Shown here in pieces: positions 8,192 to 14,474 of a DNA stretch of 39,333 bases. Source of the DNA: an uncultured Bacteroidales bacterium. GTDB lineage: Bacteria; Bacteroidota; Bacteroidia; Bacteroidales; Muribaculaceae. The position numbers were made by a program, and so were the translations under genes. Under the pieces are notes generated by a model. It was not told where the DNA came from. It did not search any database and saw nothing but the letters and a program-made list of their open reading frames with translations. How positions within the stretch are numbered: position 1 is the first letter of the stretch; each line of letters begins with the position of its first letter. Location of the stretch: NCBI GenBank assembly GCA_958418815.1, contig CATZGB010000027.1:1-39333 (forward strand). The letters run 5' to 3'.

Positions 8192-8326
8192 TCAGATGCT
8201 CAAAAAATCAGATGCTCAAACCTACTCAAAACAGATGCTCTAAGCATACATTCCGACGTTAAAAGTCATATGCCCGTGTACTCGAAAATCGGCTCAAAAT
8301 CCTGCTCAAAATCCTGCTCAAAAACG
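8192..8326 (+). repeat. Cluster of short direct repeats with core TGCTCAAA
   Basis: CAGATGCTC occurs three times (near 8193, 8209, 8232). A 12-bp unit TGCTCAAAATCC is tandemly repeated around 8291-8326. TGCTCAAA itself is exact at 8197, 8213, 8303 and 8315. Function is unknown; replication slippage or a protein-binding array are both possible. Confidence 0.6.
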
Positions 8327-8495
8327 CGGGTTTACAAAAGATGCTTTTGTGATGGAGAGTCGCATTTGACCATACGGCCGGAAGCGGGGTGTCCTGCCGC
8401 TGCGATGCCCGAATTTCTGCCATGGTCAAATCCAATGGGGAGTAGTCCATCAAGGGGGGCATTACGGAATTATGATGGCAGCCGCCAATGTTTCC

Positions 8496-8528
8496 GTAAT
8501 CGGGGTATATGCAGGCGTAATTCTGGTT
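8496..8528 (+). promoter_or_regulatory. Copy A of a shared 33-bp element, predicted AraC-type operator
   Basis: This element begins GTAATCGGGGTA and contains CGTAA and TGGTT. It is identical at 26 of 33 positions, without gaps, to 11542-11574 upstream of the AraC-family gene. It ends 23 bp before the -7 box of the hydrolase gene, a usual place for an activator. Confidence 0.55.
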
Positions 8529-8551
8529 ATCCCGCTCAGCTCTTTTAGTGC

Positions 8552-8559
8552 TAATTTTG
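8552..8559 (+). promoter_or_regulatory. -7 box of the alpha/beta hydrolase gene
   Basis: TAATTTTG fits TAnnTTTG and lies 32 nt before the ATG at 8592. No -33 TTTG is visible at the right distance, which fits activator dependence. Confidence 0.65.
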
Positions 8560-8591
8560 CGTCGTAAAACGACTTTAACCCGATAAATTAC

Positions 8592-9659
8592 ATGAACCGA
8601 TACCTCTCGACCCTGATAATCGCCTCTGCGTCACTTGTGGCAGTCAATGCCCAGAACAACAACATCACCGATATGGAAAATCTCGTACTTACCTCAGATT
8701 GGGACAAGACCTTCCCCAAGAGCGACAATGTTAATCACCGGAAAGTGACATTCACCAACCGTTACGGAATCATTCTCGCCGCCGACATGTACAGCCCCAA
8801 AGACACGTCGGCCCAGTTGCCGGCGATAGCCGTCTGTGGCCCTTTCGGTGCGGTGAAAGAACAGTGTTCAGGTCTTTATGCCCAGGAGATGGCCGAACGC
8901 GGTTTTGTCACTCTCGCCTTCGACCCCTCTTTCACGGGTGAAAGCGGCGGCATGCCCCGCTACACTACTTCCCCTGACATCAACACGGAAGACTTCTGTG
9001 CAGCCGTCGATTTTCTCGTCACGAATCCGGCTGTCAACCCCGAGGCCGTAGGCGTGCTGGGCATCTGCGGCTGGGGCGGCCTCGCCATAAACGCCGCTGC
9101 CGCCGACCCCCGCATCAAGGCCACTGTGGCTTCCACGATGTATGACATGAGCCGGGTGAGCGCCAACGGATATTTTGACGGTGCCGACACTCCCGAAGAC
9201 CGCGACAGCCTCCGCGCCGCGCTTGCCTCGCAGCGCACTGAAGATTTCCGCAACGCCTCCCCCCGGCTCGGCGGCGGGGTGCCCGATGTGCTTCCCGAAG
9301 ACGCGCCCCGCTTCCTGCGCGACTATCATGACTATTACAAGACCCCGAGAGGCTACCACCCCCGGTCGCTCAACTCAAACGGAGGTCGCACTGCCACATC
9401 CCCCATCCCCTGGATCAACTTCCCCCTGATGAGCCGCGCAGGGGAAATCAAGAATGCCGTGATGATAATCCATGGCGAGAAAGCCCACTCTTTCTATTTC
9501 GGTAGCGACGCCTACAAGCAGCTGACCGTCACCCCCGGCCACGACAACAATAAACTCTTCATGGTCATACCCGGCGCAAGTCATACCGACCTTTACGACC
9601 AGAAAGATGTGATTCCGTTCGATGCCCTCGAATGTTTCTTCAACGAATATCTGAAATAA
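8592..9659 (+). CDS. Exported alpha/beta hydrolase of the dienelactone-hydrolase/YcjY type
   Basis: The 355-residue protein has a signal peptide (about 1-20, ending VAVNA). The alpha/beta-hydrolase fold shows an oxyanion-side strand (PAIAVCGPFG, about 77-86) and a nucleophile elbow GICGWGG with Cys159 where serine is usual. A possible acid is Glu296 (IIHGEKAHS) and the catalytic His is 331 (PGASHTD). A cysteine nucleophile is characteristic of dienelactone-hydrolase-like enzymes and of several bacterial hydrolases of the YcjY group. The substrate is unknown. The signal peptide suggests a periplasmic site. The gene is followed by a flavin reductase-like gene and an AraC regulator on the opposite strand, and the 33-bp element upstream ties it to that regulator. 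Confidence 0.9.
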   Translation: MNRYLSTLIIASASLVAVNAQNNNITDMENLVLTSDWDKTFPKSDNVNHRKVTFTNRYGIILAADMYSPKDTSAQLPAIAVCGPFGAVKEQCSGLYAQEMAERGFVTLAFDPSFTGESGGMPRYTTSPDINTEDFCAAVDFLVTNPAVNPEAVGVLGICGWGGLAINAAAADPRIKATVASTMYDMSRVSANGYFDGADTPEDRDSLRAALASQRTEDFRNASPRLGGGVPDVLPEDAPRFLRDYHDYYKTPRGYHPRSLNSNGGRTATSPIPWINFPLMSRAGEIKNAVMIIHGEKAHSFYFGSDAYKQLTVTPGHDNNKLFMVIPGASHTDLYDQKDVIPFDALECFFNEYLK

Positions 9660-9692
9660 CACCCGCCTCCACGAAGGCCATAACGAGACGCG

Positions 9693-9737
9693 GCAGCGCC
9701 GGGCGAAACGTCATCTGATGTTTACGCCCGGCGCTGC
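9693..9737. terminator. Bidirectional terminator between hydrolase and flavin reductase genes
   Basis: GCAGCGCCGGGCG (9693-9705) pairs perfectly with CGCCCGGCGCTGC (9725-9737), and AAAC/GTTT extends the stem. It lies between two convergent genes and could serve both. There is no long T-run. Confidence 0.65.
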
Positions 9738-9765
9738 TGACTGTCATGGCATCTACCTTGACGCT

Positions 9766-10329
9766 CTATTTCAACGCCTTGCCGTCTGAGAAAGCATTCC
9801 CGACCCTCTCGCCCAGGGCGATATACCCATTGTGAACCGGGTCAAAGGTTATGAGCCGCATCTTCTCCACATCAGGCTTGCCATCCTCAGCCAGAAACCT
9901 CTCGTCACAGACAATGTTCACGATTTCGGCTATGATGTAATATCCCGACTCCGATTCATAAAGCTTCTCCTTGATCCGGCACTCCATCGTCATCGGGAAA
10001 CAGTCAAACACCGGAGCCTCGACATTTTCACCCTTCGTCGCCCTCCAGCCGGTGTTGGCTAATTTCCCGGGGTGGGTCTTGGCGCTCACGATACCGACAT
10101 AGTCAGAAGCCACAAGCGTGTCAACCGTGGCGAAAGCGACCGTGAAATCCTTGCAACGGTTGAGGTTCTCAGTGGTGGCATGCGCCCCCATCGAAATCAT
10201 GATTTCATTCATGTCCCACTGGCCGCTCCAGGCCGCGTTCATCGCGTTAGGACTCCCATCGGCATTGTATGTGCCGATAATCAACACAGGCTGGGGAAGC
10301 ATCCACGCCTTGGGTTTGAAATTTTTCAT
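9766..10329 (-). CDS. Flavin reductase family protein (flavoredoxin-like)
   Basis: This 187-residue protein matches the flavin reductase-like FMN-binding split-barrel family. The N-terminus is PQPVLIIGTYNADGSPNAMN, with a strand leading into the FMN phosphate site. Then come MISMGAHATTENL, a Lys-rich turn, the DYVGIVSAKTHPGKLANTG segment, and a C-terminal GYIALGERVGNAFSDGK. Flavoredoxins of this size bind FMN and pass electrons or reduce flavin with NAD(P)H; they are cytoplasmic. The start is placed at 10329 because the longer frame from 10392 adds 21 residues of non-family sequence. The poor box TACAGTTG (10365-10358, minus strand) may be its -7 element. The gene sits downstream of the AraC gene on the same strand, 245 bp away. 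Confidence 0.9.
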   Translation of the reverse strand: MKNFKPKAWMLPQPVLIIGTYNADGSPNAMNAAWSGQWDMNEIMISMGAHATTENLNRCKDFTVAFATVDTLVASDYVGIVSAKTHPGKLANTGWRATKGENVEAPVFDCFPMTMECRIKEKLYESESGYYIIAEIVNIVCDERFLAEDGKPDVEKMRLITFDPVHNGYIALGERVGNAFSDGKALK

Positions 10330-10574
10330 ATCATAGATATTTTTAGGTGAAAATATGCAACTGTAAACATCGGCATGCCCCCTGAGGTTCATTGCCGCAG
10401 GCAGCCACGGTGCTGGTATCTGGTGTCTTATTCAGACATGGGCTGGCCAGGCGAGACCCGTGTCAAAATCGTAAACAACAGCAAGATAGACGCATATGAG
10501 CGTGTGACGCCGTGAACGTCAGCAGAGGCGGCATCATCGGGCCATGTCGCGGCCCAAGACTATGCTATGCCGGC

Positions 10575-11471
10575 TCAGTTGAGCTGGAGACGGTATTCCC
10601 TCGGAGTGCTGCCGGTCTGGTTCTTGAAAAACCTGATGAAATGCTGCGGGTGCTGGAAACCAAGCTGTTCGGCAATCTGCTTGGTGCTTAGGGCCGGATT
10701 CAGCAACGCGTTTTTCGCGTGATTTGTCATCTTGAGCTGGATATACTCCTGGGCCGTCTTGCCCGTCTCCTGCTTCACCAGGTCGCCGAAATAATTGGGC
10801 GAAAGGCAAATCTTGTCGGCGAAATACCTCACCGTCGGACGGCCGTCAGTAGCCCCGCGTCCGCTGTCGAGATATTCGTCAACCAGTTGCTCAAACTTGC
10901 CTATTACATTGTGGTTAAGCTCCTCGCGGGTCACAAACTGACGCTCGTAGAAGCGCATGCAGTAATTAAGCATCACCTCGATGTTGGAGACAATCAGTGA
11001 TTTCGAGAACTTGTCGATCGGATGTTGCAGCTCACGGGCTATCTTCGCCATGTAATCCTGCAATATCAGTCGCTCCTCGGTCGAGAGATGCAGAGCCTCG
11101 TTTGAGGCATAGGAGAAAAACGTGTACTGCTTGATTTTCTGCCCCAAAGGTGTGCGGAGCAGGAAGTCAGGATGAAACAGCAACCCCACCGCCTCAGGTG
11201 CCGGGCCATCCCCGGTCCGGTGAATCTCTACCGTCTGGCCCGGCGCGAAACTCACCACCGTCTCGTCGTCGAAGTCATATGTCGTCTTGCCGTAGTTTAT
11301 CTTGCAACCCGTGGTCTTTTTCAGGAAAAGCGAATAGAAACCGAAGTGCATGCAATGGTTGGGCTGCGCCACAGTCTCGTCAAACCTGACAATGCTGACA
11401 AGCGGATGCCGCGTCTCAAAACCGAAATACCGGTTGTATCTCTCAATGGTGTCTGCCTCGTATATCTCCAT
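10575..11471 (-). CDS. AraC family transcriptional regulator
   Basis: The 298-residue protein has an N-terminal cupin-like sensor region (about 1-170) and a C-terminal AraC DNA-binding domain with two helix-turn-helix units. These are about 205-245 (FADKICLSPNYFGDLVKQET) and about 255-295 (STKQIAEQLGFQHPQHFIRF, ending GSTPREYR). This is the standard size and order for AraC/XylS regulators responding to small molecules. Copy B of the 33-bp element lies about 70 bp upstream of its start codon, and copy A lies before the hydrolase gene, so it likely regulates itself and the hydrolase. The inducer is unknown. Confidence 0.93.
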   Translation of the reverse strand: MEIYEADTIERYNRYFGFETRHPLVSIVRFDETVAQPNHCMHFGFYSLFLKKTTGCKINYGKTTYDFDDETVVSFAPGQTVEIHRTGDGPAPEAVGLLFHPDFLLRTPLGQKIKQYTFFSYASNEALHLSTEERLILQDYMAKIARELQHPIDKFSKSLIVSNIEVMLNYCMRFYERQFVTREELNHNVIGKFEQLVDEYLDSGRGATDGRPTVRYFADKICLSPNYFGDLVKQETGKTAQEYIQLKMTNHAKNALLNPALSTKQIAEQLGFQHPQHFIRFFKNQTGSTPREYRLQLN

Positions 11472-11491
11472 CTGTCGGTTTTCTTTTTCTG

Positions 11492-11522
11492 CAAATATAA
11501 TGACAATAAGCCATTCCGCAAA
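11492..11522 (-). promoter_or_regulatory. Promoter of the AraC-family gene
   Basis: On the minus strand -33 TTTG (11522-11519), a 19-bp spacer and -7 TATATTTG (11499-11492) match the phylum consensus. The ATG follows 20 nt later at 11471. Confidence 0.8.
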
Positions 11523-11541
11523 GCCCGTGGCCTAAAGTCAG

Positions 11542-11574
11542 GTAATCGGGGTACATCCATCCGTAACATTGGTT
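11542..11574 (+). promoter_or_regulatory. Copy B of the shared 33-bp element, predicted AraC-type operator
   Basis: It starts GTAATCGGGGTA and differs from copy A (8496-8528) at 7 of 33 positions, without gaps. It lies 19 bp beyond the -33 box of the AraC gene promoter, in a place suited to autoregulation. Relative to transcription its orientation is opposite to copy A. Confidence 0.55.
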
Positions 11575-11603
11575 GCTCCCTTCCGCCAGGCCAGGCTGCC
11601 GGG

Positions 11604-12296
11604 TCACATCCTGGCCGCCAGCTTGTAGCCGACCCCGCGCACATTCAGCAGTTCGAGCGTGGCCGACCGCGACAGGTGTTTGCGCAGCTTGTAGATGAAT
11701 CCGTGCAGGCGGTTGAGATTGTTGTAGTCGTCATTCTGCCAGATGCGGTACATCAGCGTCTTCGCCTCCACCACCTCATTGGGATGGCGAAACAGCTCGT
11801 CGATGATTACCGCCTCCGTGTGGGAAAGCTCCACATGTTCCGCTCCGACAAGCAGACGTTGCGACGCGAAATCAAGCCTGCAATCGCCAACGGTCAGGTC
11901 GGTGTCTTCGGCGCAACCCGGGCGGTTGCGTTTCAGCAGCGCCCTTATGCGCACCACCAGCTCGAGTATCTGGAACGGCTTGCGGATATAATCATTGGCT
12001 CCCAGCTCAAACCCCTTGACCACATCGTCAAGGGCCGTGCGGGCCGTCAGGAAAAGCACCGGCACGGACGGAGAGGTAAGGCGTATGAGCCTCACCATCT
12101 CGAATCCGTCCATCCGCGGCATCATCACATCGGCTACGACGATGTCAGGCCCGGATTCCCTGAACCGTTCAAGGCCGGCCTCGCCGTTGGATGCGCACAC
12201 CACATCAAACCCCTCACGCTTCAACGCGTCCTCGACGATAAACGACAGCGTCGCGTCATCCTCCACCAGCAATACCCTCTCTTTACTCATCGCCAT
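11604..12296 (-). CDS. OmpR-family response regulator (module 2)
   Basis: The receiver domain shows the acidic pair EDD (12-14), phospho-acceptor Asp56 (VVADVMMPRMDG), switch Thr84 (LFLTAR) and Lys106 (RKPF). The C-terminal winged helix spans about 135-230 (LSHTEAVIIDELFRHPNEVV through NVRGVGYKLAARM). Length is normal for the class. Two in-frame ATGs exist; from 12296 the gene overlaps the kinase stop (12285-12283) by 14 nt, from 12290 by 8 nt. Either way the two are translationally coupled. It is the partner of the kinase immediately upstream and the likely ligand of the CTAAGACT repeats at 13638-13676. Confidence 0.95.
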   Translation of the reverse strand: MAMSKERVLLVEDDATLSFIVEDALKREGFDVVCASNGEAGLERFRESGPDIVVADVMMPRMDGFEMVRLIRLTSPSVPVLFLTARTALDDVVKGFELGANDYIRKPFQILELVVRIRALLKRNRPGCAEDTDLTVGDCRLDFASQRLLVGAEHVELSHTEAVIIDELFRHPNEVVEAKTLMYRIWQNDDYNNLNRLHGFIYKLRKHLSRSATLELLNVRGVGYKLAARM

Positions 12297-13596
12297 TGAA
12301 TTTTATAGTGAACCTCGTCCCTTGCCCCGGTTTGCTTGAGACACTGATGCTCCAGCCCATCAATCCCGTGACCTGCCTCACATAGAAGAGCCCCAGGCCA
12401 TATCCTCCAACCTCATACCGGTCGCCGGAAGTCACCCGGTAGAATTTGTCGAAGATAAATGGCAGATTCTCCTTCGCTATACCTATGCCATTGTCTGCCA
12501 CGGTCATTGACTCCTTGTCTGCCATGATGCTGACCATCACCGACTCTCCGGAATATTTCACCGCGTTGTCTATCAGATTGGACAGGATATTGCCAAGATG
12601 CAACGGGTCGGCCTGGATTGAAAGCTTGTCGGCAATCTCTATCGTTATGCTCACCGGTTTTTCGGCTTTCAGCTCCATCATCCCAGCTACCTCCTCCACA
12701 ATCGGCCTTACGGCCACATCGCCGATGTCGAGCCTCATGGTCTTGAACCGCTCCATGCTCATTGAGAGGATGTTCTCAATCATACCCGACAGAAAACTCA
12801 GCCGCTGCATTATGATTTTCAGAAACTGTCGGTTCCTCGCCTCGTCGCTCTGATCGTAATAGCGCAGCATGGAGTCTGCCGCCGAGTAGGCAACCGCGAC
12901 TGGTGTCTTCAGCTCATGGGTCATGTTGTGGGTGAAATCATCCTTCATCTGCTCGATGGTGCGCAGGCGCCCTACCCAGTGGAGCAGATACCAGATCAGC
13001 ATCCCCGTCATGACAAGTATCGCGGCCGATGTGGCGATGATGCCCGACATCTGGCGCAGGATATGGCCTCCCAGCGGACTGAACGAAGCCCTGTATACCG
13101 GCCCCTGGCCGTCTGACACCGCGAAATCCATTGACCACAGCCCGTCATCTTCCCCCGCGCTGTCACCCGCCTCCCTGATGAAAGCCTCCCGGGGATGCAG
13201 CCCTGAATTGCCGAGTTCCTTCATGAAGAGGCTGTCGAGTCTCGCGTGGTCCCTCCCGGGCAACCGCTTGTCCGACTCCTCGATGAGATGGAAATACCCG
13301 CTCATCGTCTTGTTCAGGTTGTCGAGAAGATTGGGATACTCATATCCCCCCGAGGCGTTTTTCTCCCCCTCCACCATGAGTGACAGCTTGATGAACGACT
13401 CGTCATTGCCATTCGACGCCCCGTTGAGCCGCGATATGATTTCAAGGATGTCGGCCCTACGGACACATTCCCCCACAGTCTGCAAAGTCTGCTCCTTTAT
13501 CGAGTTGTAAAGACCATGGAGATACCACACGTTACCGGCGACCATCACCGAGATGGCTGCCAGACAGATGGCGGTTATTGTCCTGAAACGCTTCAT
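12283..13596 (-). CDS. Sensor histidine kinase (module 2)
   Basis: This 437-residue membrane kinase has membrane helix 1 at about 7-28 and a periplasmic sensor at about 29-183. Membrane helix 2 lies at about 184-206. HisKA carries His227 (NMTHELKTPVAV). The ATPase domain has the N box with Asn344 (SNLIDNAVKYSG), G1 (DNGIGIA, about 368-374) and G2 (GGYGLGLFYVRQ). The catalytic core resembles the module 1 kinase, while the sensor region looks different. Its gene runs divergently from a lipoprotein and an outer-membrane protein, mirroring module 1. The -7 box is 4 nt from the ATG, again predicting a leaderless transcript. Confidence 0.95.
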   Translation of the reverse strand: MKRFRTITAICLAAISVMVAGNVWYLHGLYNSIKEQTLQTVGECVRRADILEIISRLNGASNGNDESFIKLSLMVEGEKNASGGYEYPNLLDNLNKTMSGYFHLIEESDKRLPGRDHARLDSLFMKELGNSGLHPREAFIREAGDSAGEDDGLWSMDFAVSDGQGPVYRASFSPLGGHILRQMSGIIATSAAILVMTGMLIWYLLHWVGRLRTIEQMKDDFTHNMTHELKTPVAVAYSAADSMLRYYDQSDEARNRQFLKIIMQRLSFLSGMIENILSMSMERFKTMRLDIGDVAVRPIVEEVAGMMELKAEKPVSITIEIADKLSIQADPLHLGNILSNLIDNAVKYSGESVMVSIMADKESMTVADNGIGIAKENLPFIFDKFYRVTSGDRYEVGGYGLGLFYVRQVTGLMGWSISVSSKPGQGTRFTIKFNGDE

Positions 13597-13600
13597 GATA

Positions 13601-13608
13601 CAAATTTA
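13601..13608 (-). promoter_or_regulatory. -7 box of the module 2 kinase operon
   Basis: TAAATTTG on the minus strand is followed by TATC and then the kinase ATG (13596-13594). This is the same geometry as in module 1 (3968-3975), so the mRNA probably starts at or beside the start codon. No -33 TTTG at a proper distance. Confidence 0.6.
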
Positions 13609-13637
13609 CGAAAATTTCGCGACAAACCCTGTGCCGG

Positions 13638-13676
13638 CTAAGACTAACTAAGACTAAAGCAGGTTTGGCTAAGACT
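13638..13676 (+). promoter_or_regulatory. Three phased direct repeats, predicted operator of the module 2 regulator
   Basis: CTAAGACT occurs exactly at 13638-13645, 13648-13655 and 13669-13676. Start-to-start distances of 10 and 21 bp place all three on one helix face. The array ends 19 bp before the -7 box of the lipoprotein promoter. Its layout copies that of module 1 with a different sequence, as expected for two paralogous OmpR-type regulators. Confidence 0.65.
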
Positions 13677-13695
13677 CCCGGGGCGGTTTCTGTCC

Positions 13696-13703
13696 TAACT
13701 TTG
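13696..13703 (+). promoter_or_regulatory. -7 box of the module 2 lipoprotein/outer-membrane protein operon
   Basis: TAACTTTG, identical to the module 1 box at 4096-4103, lies 24 nt before the ATG at 13728. It also excludes the longer frame starting at 13665, which would begin upstream of the promoter. Confidence 0.7.
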
Positions 13704-13727
13704 CGACATAAACAAATACTTGCAAAG

Positions 13728-14474
13728 ATGAAACAGATATTAGCCGCCGGCAATCTCCTTGCCGCGATGTTTTTGGTTCTGCTCCTTGCGGGCTGTTCGT
13801 CACCTGCGCGGCTGCTCTTCGCCGACCGCGAATGGCATGTCAGCGACTATTACGGTCAGATAATCGACCGGGACACCACCTATCGCATGACATTCGGCAA
13901 CGTGCTGATTCCGGAGTCGCCGGTCATAGTCTCTTCTGCCGACTCAGTGGCCGAATATCCCGGCATGGATCGCTTCCTTGCAGACATCCTACACACGTCA
14001 CACCTCGACAGCGCCGAGATTCTTTTCTATGCCCCACAGATGCAGACGATGTTTGTGAGACCCAGAGGGGCTGTCTCCCCGGCCCTGAGACCCTCGTCAA
14101 TATCATCCCCAATGACTGATGAAAAGCCCTATACAATGTGGGTCAACGACGGCGACATTGAAGACTGGACGAGAAATCCATCGGAAATGTACACCTACAC
14201 ATATTTCGACAAAAAGAAGAGGCGGCTTCTCATCGTCGACTGTTACGACTATGGCGACACTCCGATGGCGCAGATAACGGTGTTCCAGTCCGCCGGCAAG
14301 GCGACATCAAGGATGAAAGTGCCCGACTCGCTTCGCCGCCCCTTCTATGTCATCCACGACCTGAGAAATTGCATGCGCGATATTGAATTTTGGGCGCACA
14401 CCGTCGAGACGCGACGGGCCATTGCTTTCGCGAACTATAAAATCGGACAGGAACAAAAACTCAGAAAGAAATGA
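13728..14474 (+). CDS. Predicted lipoprotein of unknown function (module 2)
   Basis: The 248-residue product begins with a lipoprotein signal peptide ending in the lipobox LLAGC, with Cys23 as the lipidation site followed by SSP. The mature part is a mixed alpha/beta sequence with no motif I can name. It contains DSAEILFYAPQMQTMFV, YTYTYFDKKKRRLLIVDCYD and a C-terminal helix rich in Arg, Gln and Lys. It takes the place of the GLPGLI gene of module 1 but lacks the GLPGLI signature. Its stop overlaps the start of the outer-membrane protein gene as ATGA (14471-14474), again as in module 1. It is probably anchored in the outer membrane or periplasm and works with that protein under the divergent two-component system. 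Confidence 0.8.
   Translation: MKQILAAGNLLAAMFLVLLLAGCSSPARLLFADREWHVSDYYGQIIDRDTTYRMTFGNVLIPESPVIVSSADSVAEYPGMDRFLADILHTSHLDSAEILFYAPQMQTMFVRPRGAVSPALRPSSISSPMTDEKPYTMWVNDGDIEDWTRNPSEMYTYTYFDKKKRRLLIVDCYDYGDTPMAQITVFQSAGKATSRMKVPDSLRRPFYVIHDLRNCMRDIEFWAHTVETRRAIAFANYKIGQEQKLRKK

Larger units (their letters stand above)
8078..8591. other. Non-coding stretch with short repeats and control sites
   Basis: This 514-base gap holds the tRNA-Phe promoter, a cluster of TGCTCAAA-type repeats (8192-8326), an inverted repeat ATTACGGAA/TTCCGTAAT (8461-8469 and 8492-8500), the 33-bp element at 8496-8528 and the hydrolase promoter at 8552-8559. Open frames here on either strand look like chance: they are full of repeat-derived SKSC and lack recognisable features. 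Confidence 0.6.

Noticed and set aside
8162..8548. Open frame of 128 codons on the plus strand in the tRNA-hydrolase gap
   Set aside because: It reads through the TGCTCAAA repeats and the 33-bp element, giving low-complexity SKSC sequence with many Cys, and has no promoter or family features.
10342..10366. Third copy of the 33-bp element before the flavin reductase gene
   Set aside because: Only about 14 of 25 positions match and the GTAATCGGGG core is missing. It also overlaps the possible -7 box.
11172..12299. Plus-strand open frame of 375 codons
   Set aside because: It is antisense to the AraC gene and the module 2 regulator, both of which have intact domain motifs. The frame is open because of GC-rich codon structure.
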